NCBI RefSeq assembly: GCF_002214525.1
Contig: NZ_CP015104.1
Span: 1,364,001 to 1,428,000, forward strand
Length of the DNA: 64,000 bases
Origin: Thermococcus sp. P6
GTDB taxonomy: Archaea; Methanobacteriota_B; Thermococci; Thermococcales; Thermococcaceae
Direction of reading: 5' to 3'
A program made the position numbers and the translations under genes. Each line of letters begins with the position of its first letter. Positions within the stretch are counted from its first letter, which is position 1. Below are positions 52,191-61,418 of the stretch, piece after piece. The notes under the pieces are model-generated. The model did not search any database, had not been told where the DNA came from, and saw only the letters and a program-made list of their open reading frames with translations.

Positions 52191-53595
52191 GGAGATACTG
52201 AAGGCGGGATCCCTCGAGGAGATCCTCGGTCAGTCTCTTCCCTACCCCAAGGAGATAGAGCTTCGGGGCGAGATAACGGAAGACACCGTCAGGGAGATAT
52301 CCCGCATAAAAAAGGAACCCGACTGGATGCTCAGGCATCGCCTGAAGGCCCTCGAGCTCTTTCGAAAGCTCCCCATGCCAAAGTGGGTCTATGGGATAGA
52401 TGAGCTCGATGTGGAGAGTTTTTCTCTGTACTCCAAACCCGGGGTGGACAACGAGGTCAGGAGCTGGGAGGATCTGCCGGAGAACATCCGGAGGGTGTTC
52501 GAGAGGCTGGACATTCCCGAGATAGAGAAGAAGTTTCTGGCGGGTCTCACGGCCGGTTTTGACAGCGAGAGCGTCTACTCCCGGCTCAAGGAGGAGTTCA
52601 AGAAGAAAGGGATAATTATGATACCCATGGAGGAGGCCGTTAGAAGGTACCCCGATGTGGTGAAGAGGTACTTTGGAAGGGTTTTTCCGCCCGGGGACCA
52701 CAAGTTCTCAGCCCTGCACCATGCCCTCTGGAGCGGTGGGGCTTTCGTCTACATCCCGAAGGGTGTCAGGGTGCCCTTCCCCATAGAGGCCTTCTTCGTC
52801 ATAGGCTCCGCCTTAGAGGGTCAGTTCGAGCACACACTCCTCGTCGCCGATGAGGGAAGCTACGTTCACTTCATAGAGGGCTGCAGCGCGCCGATGTACA
52901 AAAGCTCCTCGTTCCACGATGGAATGGTCGAGATATATGCCCACAAAAACTCCACCGTTAAGTTCACGACAATCCAGAACTGGAGCAGAAACGTCATCAA
53001 CTTCAACAACAAGCGTGCAATAGTCGAGGAAAACGCCTACGTTGAGTGGATTGAGGGGAGTATAGGGAGCAGGGTAACCTACACCTACCCCTCCAGTGTT
53101 CTAAAGGGTGAAGGGGCGAGAACGGCCCAGTACGTGGTGTCCCTTAGCAACGGCCCGTACCTCAAGGACACCGGGGCGAAGACGTGGCACCTCGCCAGAA
53201 ACACGAGCTCGAAGATAATCTCCAAGAGCATAAGCGCCAACGGGGGGATAAACATCTACCGCGGGCTCGTGAGGATAGCCAAAGGCGCCGAGAACTCAAC
53301 GGCAGCGGTCTCGTGCGACTCGCTCATCCTCGATGAGAGGAGCAAGGCCTACACCTATCCGCACAACCAGAGCGACGAGCCGAGGGCGAGCATAATCCAC
53401 GAGGCCACCACTGGAAAGCTCGGCGAAGACAAGCTCTTCTACATGAACCAGAGGGGCATAAGCGAGGAGGAGGCGAAGAGCCTGATAGTCCTCGGTTTCA
53501 TCAGCGAGGTTCTCGAGGGACTGCCCTTTGAGTACGTTCAGGTTCTCAAGAAGGTCATAGAGCTCGAGTTCAGCGAGGTTGGAGGTGTTGGATGA
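52168..53595 (+). CDS. sufB: SufB, Fe-S cluster scaffold
   Basis: This 475-aa protein has the full SufB layout: an N-terminal helical domain, the beta-helix core with VHFIEGCSAP and IEGSIGSRVTYTYPS, and the C-terminal IIHEATTGKLGEDKLFYMNQRG with the conserved His-Glu-Ala region. ATG 52168 is behind GGTGGGAGAAG inside sufC. It is the cluster-holding subunit of the SufBC2D complex. Confidence 0.95.
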   Translation: MEQHSKLEEILKAGSLEEILGQSLPYPKEIELRGEITEDTVREISRIKKEPDWMLRHRLKALELFRKLPMPKWVYGIDELDVESFSLYSKPGVDNEVRSWEDLPENIRRVFERLDIPEIEKKFLAGLTAGFDSESVYSRLKEEFKKKGIIMIPMEEAVRRYPDVVKRYFGRVFPPGDHKFSALHHALWSGGAFVYIPKGVRVPFPIEAFFVIGSALEGQFEHTLLVADEGSYVHFIEGCSAPMYKSSSFHDGMVEIYAHKNSTVKFTTIQNWSRNVINFNNKRAIVEENAYVEWIEGSIGSRVTYTYPSSVLKGEGARTAQYVVSLSNGPYLKDTGAKTWHLARNTSSKIISKSISANGGINIYRGLVRIAKGAENSTAAVSCDSLILDERSKAYTYPHNQSDEPRASIIHEATTGKLGEDKLFYMNQRGISEEEAKSLIVLGFISEVLEGLPFEYVQVLKKVIELEFSEVGGVG

Positions 53596-54698
53596 TGTTT
53601 AACGTAACCCCCGAATTCCTTGAAAAGCTCGAGTACCAGAAGTACGGGGACAGCCCGACGATAAGAAGTTACACGAAGTGGAGGCTTTTTGAGGAGAACT
53701 CCCCGCTGAAGCTTCCCATCGAGGCGGAACCCGGAGAGACCCCGGTGAAGGGACACGTTACCCTCTCGGGAAGCGGGGCTGAGTTCAACCTTCCCGAGGG
53801 TGTTGAGCTCGGTGAGGGAACGTTGGACCTCTCCCGGCCAGAGGAGTCGAGGATTCTCGGCTTTCACTTCTATGCCCTCAGGAATGCCTATCTGCTGAGA
53901 ATCAAGGAGAATCTGAAGGAACCGCTCGTTATAGTCTCCCACCTCTCGGGTAGGGCTTTCGTCAGCCACCACATAAGCATCGAGGCCGAGAACGTCAGGG
54001 TCCCGGTTGTCATCTACGACCTGACTGAAAAGGGGACGAAGTCCTTAGTGGTGGAGCTCAAAGCCAAGGGTTCGGAGATCGAGCTTCTAACCGTTGGAAG
54101 GCACCGCGGGATATCCCACTACCTGCTCAGGGGGAGCCTCGGTGAGAAAAGCAGGGTCAGAGCCTTCACGCTCTTAAGGGCCGGGGAGATGAGCCATCAC
54201 CGTGAGGACTACTCCCTCGAGGGGGCCGGAAGCGAGCTGATCCTCAGGGGTATGCCGGTTTCCATGGGGGGGGCCGTGGATTACGTTACCAACGTTCTCC
54301 AGTACGGTGAAAAGAGCAAAAGTGAAACGAGGGTTCACGGCTTCTCGTATAAAAACGGCTGGACCGTCCACAGGGGCACGGCAAAGGTCTTCGAGAGCGC
54401 GGGGAACGCATCGAGCGGCGTGGTATCTCAGGTTACCGTGATGGACGAAGGGTCGCTTGGAGTGAGCGTGCCGATGCTCGAGGTCGATACGGGGGAGGTG
54501 GAGGCGGCCTTCCACTCCTCAACGGTCAGGCAGTTCGACGAGGATGCGCTGTTCTACCTCCGCTCAAGGGGGCTTGATGAGAACGAGGCGCTCGATCTCT
54601 TCGTTCACGGCATTGGGGAGGCTTTGAGCAGCCATCTCGAGGGACTCCGCGGAAAGGCCCGTGGAAACGTTGGGGAGCTCATAGAAGGGCTCCTCTGA
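53592..54698 (+). CDS. sufD: SufD, Fe-S scaffold partner
   Basis: This 368-aa protein is the SufD-type paralogue of SufB, with the same C-terminal signature changed: VDTGEVEAAFHSSTVRQFDE and LFYLRSRGLDENEALDL. It overlaps sufB by 4 bp (ATGA) and completes the sufCBD operon. It supports iron entry and cluster assembly on SufB. No desulfurase gene (sufS) or sufA lies nearby; the sulfur donor is not evident in this window. Confidence 0.93.
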   Translation: MMFNVTPEFLEKLEYQKYGDSPTIRSYTKWRLFEENSPLKLPIEAEPGETPVKGHVTLSGSGAEFNLPEGVELGEGTLDLSRPEESRILGFHFYALRNAYLLRIKENLKEPLVIVSHLSGRAFVSHHISIEAENVRVPVVIYDLTEKGTKSLVVELKAKGSEIELLTVGRHRGISHYLLRGSLGEKSRVRAFTLLRAGEMSHHREDYSLEGAGSELILRGMPVSMGGAVDYVTNVLQYGEKSKSETRVHGFSYKNGWTVHRGTAKVFESAGNASSGVVSQVTVMDEGSLGVSVPMLEVDTGEVEAAFHSSTVRQFDEDALFYLRSRGLDENEALDLFVHGIGEALSSHLEGLRGKARGNVGELIEGLL

Positions 54699-54850
54699 TG
54701 TTTTTATTTCCGTCGTATTTCCGGAATTCTGCCCTTTTGGGTCTTTCTTATTTACTTCCTATTGTGGATGCTTTTCTCGAAAAAGGTGTCATGATGGTCA
54801 ATTAAAATCCCGGAAAAGGCCTTTAAAATGGTTTAAAAAAGGAAAGGGGA

Positions 54851-55501
54851 TCATTCGAGCTTCTTGTGGCAGAACCACCAGTCGTAGCACTCGATCTCGC
54901 CCTTGGCCTTGGCCTCTTCCCTCTGCTTCTTCTCGTCGATGCTGGCCGCGGGCGGAACTATGACGCGGTCGCCGATGAGCTCGTTGTTGGGCCACTTGTG
55001 GGGCAGTGCAACGCCTTTTTCGGTGCTTATCTTCAGCGCCTTCACGAGGCGGAGTATCTCGTCCCAATCCCTGCCGACCTCAGCGGGATAGTAGACGATG
55101 GCCCTTATGATGCCCCTGTCGTCAACGACGAACACGGCCCTGGCGGTGCTGGTTGAACCGAGGGGTATCATTCCGAGCTTGTCGGCGAGGTCGCCGCGAT
55201 CGTCCGCTATGACCGGGAAGGTTATCTCCTCGCCGAGGTTGTCCTTAATCCACTCCATCCACTTGATGTGGCTGAAGACCTGATCGACGCTCAGTCCTAT
55301 CGGTTCGACGCCGAGCTCCCTGAACTGGTCGACCCTCTTCTGCATGCCGTAGAACTCCGTTGTGCAGACCGGCGTGAAGTCGGCCGGGTGGCTGAACAGC
55401 AGGAACCACTTGCCCTTCTCCGCGAAGTAGTCCGGCAGTTTTATGGTCCCGTGGGTGGTCTTGACCTCGACCTCCGGGAACTTTTCTCCTATCGCTACCA
55501 T
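54851..55501 (-). CDS. Prx6/AhpC-type peroxiredoxin
   Basis: This 216-aa peroxiredoxin matches the archaeal thioredoxin peroxidase of P. horikoshii type. The peroxidatic cysteine lies in [10 protein letters not shown] (about residue 46), and two further cysteines near the C-terminus ([12 protein letters not shown]) are those used for resolution in this subgroup. It detoxifies peroxides in the cytoplasm and forms large rings. ATG 55501 follows GAGGTGATGGAAA. It is an intact contrast to the broken AhpC-type gene at 17217. Confidence 0.93.
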   Translation of the reverse strand: MVAIGEKFPEVEVKTTHGTIKLPDYFAEKGKWFLLFSHPADFTPVCTTEFYGMQKRVDQFRELGVEPIGLSVDQVFSHIKWMEWIKDNLGEEITFPVIADDRGDLADKLGMIPLGSTSTARAVFVVDDRGIIRAIVYYPAEVGRDWDEILRLVKALKISTEKGVALPHKWPNNELIGDRVIVPPAASIDEKKQREEAKAKGEIECYDWWFCHKKLE

Positions 55502-55561
55502 TTTCCATCACCTCTTTTCTTAAGTTTCCTCACTATAAACCATATTGGTTCTGGTATATAA

Positions 55562-56038
55562 ACTTTTTGGTTCTTTTACAGATACCAAAATGATGTATAT
55601 TCAATCCAGCTAATGGCTTTTTGGGGCCGAATTCAAGTGGCCCCCATATTTCCTGTCATCTTGTAATTGAAATGGCTACCCGATTGGCAGAAGGGGAGAA
55701 CATAGATCGGACCTAAAACTTTCCTGACGTCAAGCCGTGTTGAATGATGGGTCGTTCAGCGGGGTATCGAGAGCCGGAACGACTCCCTCCGGAACCTTTA
55801 GAAAACCCCTGAGTTCTTCCCCTTCAAGAATGGCCGGGGAAGTGCAGTTATGGTTTGGAGGACTCGCGAGGAGGTTTGACATGGATGGATCCAAAACGCT
55901 GGCCTACAAGCTGGAGGATGGCCGGGAGAACGCTGCTTGAACCTCTCTCCAGAATGAAAGCCTTCCGGCAGCTTAGCCTCCTCCGGGCAGAGAAAACCGG
56001 TATTTATCGGGTGTTCCGGATTGAGAAGGGCATGAGCA
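55562..56038. other. 477-bp gap with a 50-codon minus-strand frame
   Basis: No recognised gene is present. The minus strand holds an open frame from ATG 55882 to TGA 55730 (50 aa, MSNLLASPPNHNCTSP at its start, later GVVPALDTPLNDPSF) with no clear ribosome binding site. The plus strand frames look like chance. The content is close to that of the coding neighbours, so this may be the eroded remains of a gene. Confidence 0.35.
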
Positions 56039-56596
56039 TCACGGGGCTATCCTTACCCTCTCCGCAGCGTCCCTCTTTACAAGAACCTCCCCGATGCTCC
56101 GGGGAATTACGGCAAGATCACCGGCCCTGAAGGGACCGTGCTCCCCGAGTTCTTCGTCGAGTATGCGGGGCAGGTCGATCTTGATTATGTAGGCCTCTCC
56201 TCTGGTCTTCCTTCTGGGAGGTTCTTTTTCTTCCGGGACTTCGGTAACCTCCTCCTCTCCCCCGGGTAACTCCTCCCGTTCTATGAAGGCCCTGAGCACA
56301 GCGAAGACCTTCTTCTCCTCCTTCGTCAGGCCGTACGGAATTCCTTTCACAGCGAGGTCAACGATCTTGTGCAGCCTTACCCGGATCATCTCTCGCATGA
56401 GTTTCTCCGCTATTCTCAGCTGTGCCAGATAGAGACGCTCCTCTACGAGTTCCTCCCTCTCGCGAGAACTTTCCGCCCCCAGCTTGAGGGCCTTCATGAG
56501 GCTGTCAAACTCGCGGTAGAAATCCTCGTTTAACTCCGTCAGATCCTGCGACGAAAGCTCTGCTTCGAGCAGTTCCCTGAGCCTGACGATGTCCAC
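56039..56596 (-). CDS. gins51: GINS replication factor subunit Gins51 (Gins15)
   Basis: This 185-aa protein has the A-then-B domain order of archaeal Gins51: a helical A domain (LRELLEAELSSQDLTELNED and VEERLYLAQLRIAEKL), a Glu/Pro-rich linker and a small beta B domain (AYIIKIDLPRILDEEL, then FRAGDLAVIP). GINS joins MCM helicase and RecJ-like GAN at the replication fork. Start GTG 56596 is behind GGTGGGAGC. It is the last gene of the TFS-small protein-PCNA-gins51 operon. Confidence 0.88.
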   Translation of the reverse strand: MDIVRLRELLEAELSSQDLTELNEDFYREFDSLMKALKLGAESSREREELVEERLYLAQLRIAEKLMREMIRVRLHKIVDLAVKGIPYGLTKEEKKVFAVLRAFIEREELPGGEEEVTEVPEEKEPPRRKTRGEAYIIKIDLPRILDEELGEHGPFRAGDLAVIPRSIGEVLVKRDAAERVRIAP

Positions 56597-56628
56597 GCTC
56601 CCACCAGCCGAAGAGAAATGGAAAGAAG

Positions 56629-57378
56629 TTACTCCTCAACGCGAGGAGCGAGAAGGAACATCAACCTGCCCTCGTCCCTTATTGGATACTCCATCTGAAG
56701 GGGCATCTCGTTGCCGAAGCGGATTATAACCTCGTCGGCCTTCCCGATGCCCTTCACCATGTCAGCCAGATAGCTGATACCGTAGGCGCTTCTGGTGTCT
56801 TCCTCAACCTCCAGGTCGAGCAGGCCTTCGTCCTCAAGGGTCAGCTTTATCTCGACCTCGCTCGTTTCTCCTTCTCCCCTCATGGTGAACTCGTTTTCGG
56901 TGGCGATGAACTTGATGGCGTCCGTAACGAGGGAGGTGTCCTTAACGGCCTCCTTCAGGACCTCTCCGAGCAGAACCACTCTGGCCGTGAAGGGAAGCTC
57001 GGGAAGGTCGAGCTCAAGCTCCTCAACTTCTATCAGGGGTAATCGGAAGGTTCTCTTTGCGGTTCCCTCAAAGGTCACCTCGAGGAAGTTCTCCTCGCCC
57101 TTCTGGAGTATGAGCGTTTCCTTGTTCTTCCCCCTCTTCAGTATCTTCTTGAAGTGATCCATGTTTATCCCTATCGTTTCCTCCTCCTCGACCTCGTACT
57201 TGGAGAAAATTCCCTCGGGCAGGTTGAGGTCGATGAGAACGACCCTGCTCGGGTCCATGGCGCGCATGCTTATTCCTTCCTTCTTTATTTTGAAGGCGGC
57301 CTCGTCGATGAGGTTGCTTGCCGTCGCAATGAGGTCGGCAAAATCTTTGGCACCATCGAAGACTATCTCGAACGTCAT
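56629..57378 (-). CDS. pcn: DNA sliding clamp PCNA
   Basis: This 249-aa protein is an archaeal PCNA: FEIVFDGAKDFADLI at the start, MRAMDPSRVVLIDLNLP with the centre loop, and LMFLLAPRVEE at the C-terminus. It forms the trimeric ring that tethers polymerases and ligase. ATG 57378 is behind GGAGGTGGAAGA and overlaps the small upstream gene by 4 bp. Confidence 0.97.
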   Translation of the reverse strand: MTFEIVFDGAKDFADLIATASNLIDEAAFKIKKEGISMRAMDPSRVVLIDLNLPEGIFSKYEVEEEETIGINMDHFKKILKRGKNKETLILQKGEENFLEVTFEGTAKRTFRLPLIEVEELELDLPELPFTARVVLLGEVLKEAVKDTSLVTDAIKFIATENEFTMRGEGETSEVEIKLTLEDEGLLDLEVEEDTRSAYGISYLADMVKGIGKADEVIIRFGNEMPLQMEYPIRDEGRLMFLLAPRVEE

Positions 57379-57545
57379 TCTTCCACCTCCTTCAGTATGT
57401 TGAGCATCAGCCTGACCCTCTCTTTGCCTCGAAATAAATAAGCTTTTCCGTTATCCACATCGGGTACCCTCATGTAGGCCTCTTCAAGCTCCTTGAGGGC
57501 CTTCTCGGCGAGCTTTCTCAGGGTCTCCAGCTCAAGCCTGTTCAC
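57375..57545 (-). CDS. Small conserved-position protein between TFS and PCNA
   Basis: This 56-aa helical protein, from GTG 57545 to a TGA at 57375, begins NRLELETLRKLAEKALKEL and ends RLMLNILKEVEE. Its start overlaps the TFS stop (GTGA) and its stop overlaps the PCNA start (ATGA), so translation of all three is coupled. It has no cysteine and no known motif. A longer in-frame start would lie within the TFS gene without a binding site, so I prefer the GTG. Confidence 0.65.
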   Translation of the reverse strand: MNRLELETLRKLAEKALKELEEAYMRVPDVDNGKAYLFRGKERVRLMLNILKEVEE

Positions 57546-57874
57546 TCGTAGGACCTCCAGACGTAGCCGCACTTCGTGCACTTGTAGAATATAGTGCTCG
57601 GCTCGTCGCCGGCCCTCGTCTGAACCTCCCACCAGTAGGCCGTGTCGTTGCCGCACTTCGGACAGGTGACCTTGGTCGTTGGTAGGGTTTTAACGTCCCT
57701 GTCGACCACTATGACCCCCTCGTCGGGCTTGTGATCGACCTTCTGCTTTATGACGGTCTTCTCCCTGTCCTTTTCTTCATCAAAGGGTTCCTCATAGCCA
57801 CATGAACGGCAGACCCAGACCTTTCTCTTCCTGTCAGGGAGCATCAGGTTACCGCACTTGGGACAGAACTTCAT
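57542..57874 (-). CDS. tfs: Transcription elongation factor TFS (TFIIS/RPA12-like)
   Basis: This 110-aa protein has two zinc ribbons, FCPKCGN...CRSCGYEEP at the N-terminus and TCPKCGND...YKCTKCGYVWR at the C-terminus, with the acidic loop RAGDEPST that carries the catalytic acids for RNA cleavage. It rescues paused RNA polymerase. It begins the operon with the small gene, PCNA and gins51. ATG 57874 is just after GGGAAAAAAG. Confidence 0.95.
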   Translation of the reverse strand: MKFCPKCGNLMLPDRKRKVWVCRSCGYEEPFDEEKDREKTVIKQKVDHKPDEGVIVVDRDVKTLPTTKVTCPKCGNDTAYWWEVQTRAGDEPSTIFYKCTKCGYVWRSYE

Positions 57875-57960
57875 CTTTTTTCCCTCCCGCCGAGGGTTGA
57901 GTAGGGGGATGAGAATAAAAAGTTTTGCCAGCGGAAGGAGGAAGGGTCAGAAAGTCCGCC

Positions 57961-58395
57961 TCACGTTGCTACCTCGAATTCCACTCCAAGCTCCTTGCTG
58001 ACGGCCTTCTCATACTCCAGAACGACCGTCTTCGTGATCCTGTAACGTCCCGGCTCCAGATGAAGCTTGGAAAGATCGATCTTCTGCTCCCAGCTCCGAC
58101 CGGGCTCGATCGTCACGGCCATCTCAATGAACGCCAGCTCCAGCGGAACCTCCTTCCATTCCCCGCCTTCCAGCCTGTAAAGTTTGAAGGCGTAGCCCGT
58201 GGTGACGCTAACGTTAGCCCCGTTGCTTATCGTGAGGGTCATCGTATCCTCCGGGGAATAGGTCGTTTTATCGAGCCCCAGAACCACTCCCCCACCTTCC
58301 GGAAGGTTCCGGGTTCCGTCGTTTCCCCTCGAGGCTATGTAGTACCCCGCCGGAATCAGCAGGGCTATCAGCAGAACCGGAATCGCCCTTCTCAT
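57961..58395 (-). CDS. Exported Ig-like domain protein
   Basis: This 144-aa protein starts at ATG 58395 (behind GGGGAAGGCC). A signal/anchor segment (AIPVLLIALLIPAGYYIA) is followed by one beta-sandwich domain with GLDKTTYSPEDTMTLTISNG, the pattern of bacterial Ig-like (Big-type) domains, and LEPGRYRITKTVVL. It is probably membrane-bound outside the cell. Function is unknown. It is alone, with 268 bp of non-coding A+T-rich sequence to the glyA end. Confidence 0.65.
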   Translation of the reverse strand: MRRAIPVLLIALLIPAGYYIASRGNDGTRNLPEGGGVVLGLDKTTYSPEDTMTLTISNGANVSVTTGYAFKLYRLEGGEWKEVPLELAFIEMAVTIEPGRSWEQKIDLSKLHLEPGRYRITKTVVLEYEKAVSKELGVEFEVAT

Positions 58396-58711
58396 GGCCT
58401 TCCCCGGTGGAAGTACTTTTCCGGATTTTTTAAAGGTTGTCACGGTTTCAAATCGGTTTGAAGTGGATTTTATCCCTTATTTTAACCAGCTTATTTGAGC
58501 GATGGTACTCAGGGGGATGTATAGATGGGGTGAGCCACCACCATCGATGGACGTTGAAGGCCTCGTTTATAACTTTTTCTAAAATAAAATCCAACGTGTG
58601 GCTTTGAAACATGGAAACCTCCCAATTAACACCCCCGTTTCGGGAGACAAGTCTGAAAAACACTGAAAAAATCTCAATTACTACACACTGAAATTGAAAA
58701 AAGAACGGAGA

Positions 58712-60001
58712 TCATTCCTTCATTGGGAGGCCGTAATCGAAGGAGTAGTAGACCTTCTGGAAGTTCTGCCTGAAGTAGAAGACGTCGCGCTCGACCTTCT
58801 TCGGATCCTCTCCGTCGATGAGGACGCGCCTGATGAAGCGGGCGATCTCCTTCATGTCCCCCTCGAGCATGCCGACGCGGGTCATCTCCTGAACGCCTAT
58901 GCGCAGTCCGCTCGGCTCGTTGACCTTCTCGAGCGGGTCCCATGGAAGCAGGTTCTTGTTGAGGATTATCCCGGCCTCCTCGAGCAGGGGAGCCGCCCAG
59001 CCTCCTCCGGCCGGATGGAGTTCTGAAACGTCCACGATCACCTGATGGCTCTCGGTGTAACCCTTGTCCTCACCGACGACCTTGAAGCCCTCCTCTGCGA
59101 GGGCCTCTGCGAGGGCCTTTGCGTTCTTCACCACCTGCGTCGCGTACTTCTCTCCGTACTCGAGCATCTCGGCGGCGGTGATAACCTTTCCTGCCATGTG
59201 GTGGAGGTGGTGGTTGCTGAGCACACCGGGGAAGATGGCCTGCTGGAGTCTGGCTATCTCTTCCGTCTCCCCGAAGCGCTTGTAGATTATGACACCGCCC
59301 TGCGGTCCCGGGAAGGTCTTGTGGGTCGAGGCGGTTATGACGTCGGCCCCCTCGCGAAGCGGGTCCTGGAACTGCCCTCCCGCTATCAGACCGAGCACGT
59401 GTGCGGCATCGTACATCACGTAGGCCCCTACCTCTTTGGCAACCGGGGCGAGCTCCTTAACCGGATGCGGGAACGGGAAGAGCGAACCACCGAAGACGAC
59501 AACCTTCGGCTCGAGCTCGCGGATGAGCTTCTCGGCCCCCTCAACGTCGATGTTGAACTCATCGTTGTCAAAGGGCCACGTGTGGACCTCCAGACCGCGC
59601 ATTCCAGCGGCACCGAAGGGCATGTGGCTTATGTGCCCGCCGTGGCTGGTGTGGAGAACTATGGCCCTATCGCCCGCCTGTGTCAGTCCGAAGAAAGCGG
59701 CCTGATTGGCGTTGGTTCCGGAGATCGGCCTGAGGTCGGCGAAATCGCTCCTAAAAAGCCTGGTGAAGAGCTCAACGCCTATGAGCTCGACCTCGTCAAC
59801 GTACTTGCAACCCTGATAGTACCTCTGCTTTGGCCAGCCTTCGGCGTACTTGTGCATGAAGCCGCTCCTCACGGCCCTGTTAACGCTTGGAGAAGTGATG
59901 TTCTCGCTCGCTATGAGGTTTATGGTGTTGCTCCTCCACCTTTCGTGCTCCTCCAGAAAGTTTAAAACCCTGTCGCGATAGGCCCTGTATTCCTCCCCCA
60001 T
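58712..60001 (-). CDS. glyA: Serine hydroxymethyltransferase
   Basis: This 429-aa PLP enzyme converts serine and a pterin C1 carrier to glycine. It holds the PLP-lysine region TASTHKTFPGPQGG, the substrate region GHISHMPFGA and EMTRVGM near the end. ATG 60001 follows GAGGTGTTACC. Archaeal enzymes of this length use tetrahydromethanopterin-type or related carriers; Thermococcales glyA is known to be dimeric. Confidence 0.96.
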   Translation of the reverse strand: MGEEYRAYRDRVLNFLEEHERWRSNTINLIASENITSPSVNRAVRSGFMHKYAEGWPKQRYYQGCKYVDEVELIGVELFTRLFRSDFADLRPISGTNANQAAFFGLTQAGDRAIVLHTSHGGHISHMPFGAAGMRGLEVHTWPFDNDEFNIDVEGAEKLIRELEPKVVVFGGSLFPFPHPVKELAPVAKEVGAYVMYDAAHVLGLIAGGQFQDPLREGADVITASTHKTFPGPQGGVIIYKRFGETEEIARLQQAIFPGVLSNHHLHHMAGKVITAAEMLEYGEKYATQVVKNAKALAEALAEEGFKVVGEDKGYTESHQVIVDVSELHPAGGGWAAPLLEEAGIILNKNLLPWDPLEKVNEPSGLRIGVQEMTRVGMLEGDMKEIARFIRRVLIDGEDPKKVERDVFYFRQNFQKVYYSFDYGLPMKE

Positions 60002-60103
60002 GGTAACACCTCGATGTAGGTTTGAGCCGGAGAATATAAACCTTACCTCATCTATTCATACCTGCAGAAGAGGACATCGGGAGAAAAAGATAGGCAGGGA
60101 TGC

Positions 60104-61288
60104 TCATTTTTGGAGCTTCGAGGCCAGCCATATCAACACCGGGAGCACCACGAAGGCCATCAGGTCCCCGGTATCGCCGGCGAAGGCCAGAACGTTGGCA
60201 AAGTCCCTTACGCCTGCAAAGTAAAGCACCGCCGGGGGAACGACCGTCAGGGCCCATGCAGCCTTCCTCCTCATCCCCAGGAACTCCTCGTTGTTGCTCT
60301 GCTGTGCCAGGGCGATGCCTATAAAGCTCGTCGTTATGGCGAGCAGGGGTATCAGGTTACCCACGAGCCGTCCGGATCTTCCGTACAGGCTCTCGAGGGC
60401 CAGGGTGGCCACCTGAGGAGTCTTCTCTCCGAAGACGAGGAGGAAGGAGGCCATGAATACCGCGTAGATTACCGTTGGTATGAGGAACGCCAGCGCGACC
60501 ACCCTTCTGGTCTCCGCGTAACTTCCAAGCCCCCTGTAAACGTCCGGGATCACCGTGTGGCAGCCGAGGGCGAAGATGGCCACACCGGTTATGCTCAGCA
60601 GACCGTTCCACCTTACGTAGAGGGCCTTTTCCGGGTTCGCGTGGGGCAGGAGCATGGCGGTGACCCCGATGAAGAGGAGGAGCATGACGTAACTCATTAT
60701 CAGCTCGGTCTTCCCGCTGGCTTCCAGCCCCCTGTAAACTACGATGGAAGCCAGAAACCAGAAGATGGCCGCCCCCATCGTGTCGCTGATCCCAAAGAGA
60801 CTGGCGAAGACGTTTCCCATGCCGGCGGTGTAGGCGAGGATCGCCCCGAAGCTCATCAGGCTGACGCTCAGGTACATCAGCCATCCCCCCGCTTTCCCGA
60901 GGGTTCTCCGGGCGAGGGTGCTCATCTGGGCCCCTCCCATACTGGCGCTGAACTTCAGCACTATCAACGCCGTACCGAGCATGAGGAACATCGCCCCGAT
61001 TAGCACACCGAGGGCGGGTATCAACCCCACTTTGCTCGCCGCGTAGGGCAGTCCGAGGACACCGGCTCCTATCTGGGTTCCAACGAGTATGGCAAGGGCC
61101 TCTTTACCCGTTATGTGCCCTTTCTCCACGCGTATCGGGCTCGTGCGTATGCCCCTCGCTCCTTTCCTTTTTCGTATGCTCTGGATGACCGTTAGCTTCT
61201 TGCGCCTCTGGGCCGCGAGTCTCGCCTGATAGTACCGTCCGTGGGAGGTGGTGATCCTCTCCCTCTGAACCCCATCCGACACAGGCAT
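60104..61288 (-). CDS. Aromatic amino acid permease-like transporter
   Basis: This 394-aa protein has eleven hydrophobic segments and the GTQIGAGVLGLPYAASKVG signature of the HAAAP/AroP-Trp/Tyr permease family (as in TyrP, Mtr). A basic N-terminal stretch of about 55 residues precedes segment 1, longer than usual. ATG 61288 is preferred because CCGGTGAGAAAC precedes it; an in-frame GTG at 61297 lies in the binding site. Substrate may be aromatic or branched amino acids. Confidence 0.75.
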   Translation of the reverse strand: MPVSDGVQRERITTSHGRYYQARLAAQRRKKLTVIQSIRKRKGARGIRTSPIRVEKGHITGKEALAILVGTQIGAGVLGLPYAASKVGLIPALGVLIGAMFLMLGTALIVLKFSASMGGAQMSTLARRTLGKAGGWLMYLSVSLMSFGAILAYTAGMGNVFASLFGISDTMGAAIFWFLASIVVYRGLEASGKTELIMSYVMLLLFIGVTAMLLPHANPEKALYVRWNGLLSITGVAIFALGCHTVIPDVYRGLGSYAETRRVVALAFLIPTVIYAVFMASFLLVFGEKTPQVATLALESLYGRSGRLVGNLIPLLAITTSFIGIALAQQSNNEEFLGMRRKAAWALTVVPPAVLYFAGVRDFANVLAFAGDTGDLMAFVVLPVLIWLASKLQK

Positions 61289-61389
61289 GTTTCTCACCGG
61301 CGAATGCTCTCATGAATACAATTTAAACCCTCCTGCGGAAACGTGAAGATCGCTTCAAAGATTCTTCGGTGATACGTTCTTGGACATGA

Positions 61390-61397
61390 TTTTTAAA
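61390..61397 (+). promoter_or_regulatory. TATA box giving leaderless sirtuin mRNA
   Basis: ATTTTTAAAGG with TTTTTAAA at 61390-61397 is centred 25 bp before ATG 61419, and no ribosome binding site precedes that ATG. It fits leaderless transcription and supports 61419 over the in-frame ATG at 61380, which lies upstream of this TATA box. Confidence 0.5.
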
Positions 61398-61418
61398 GGG
61401 CGCTGCGTACCTGAAACC

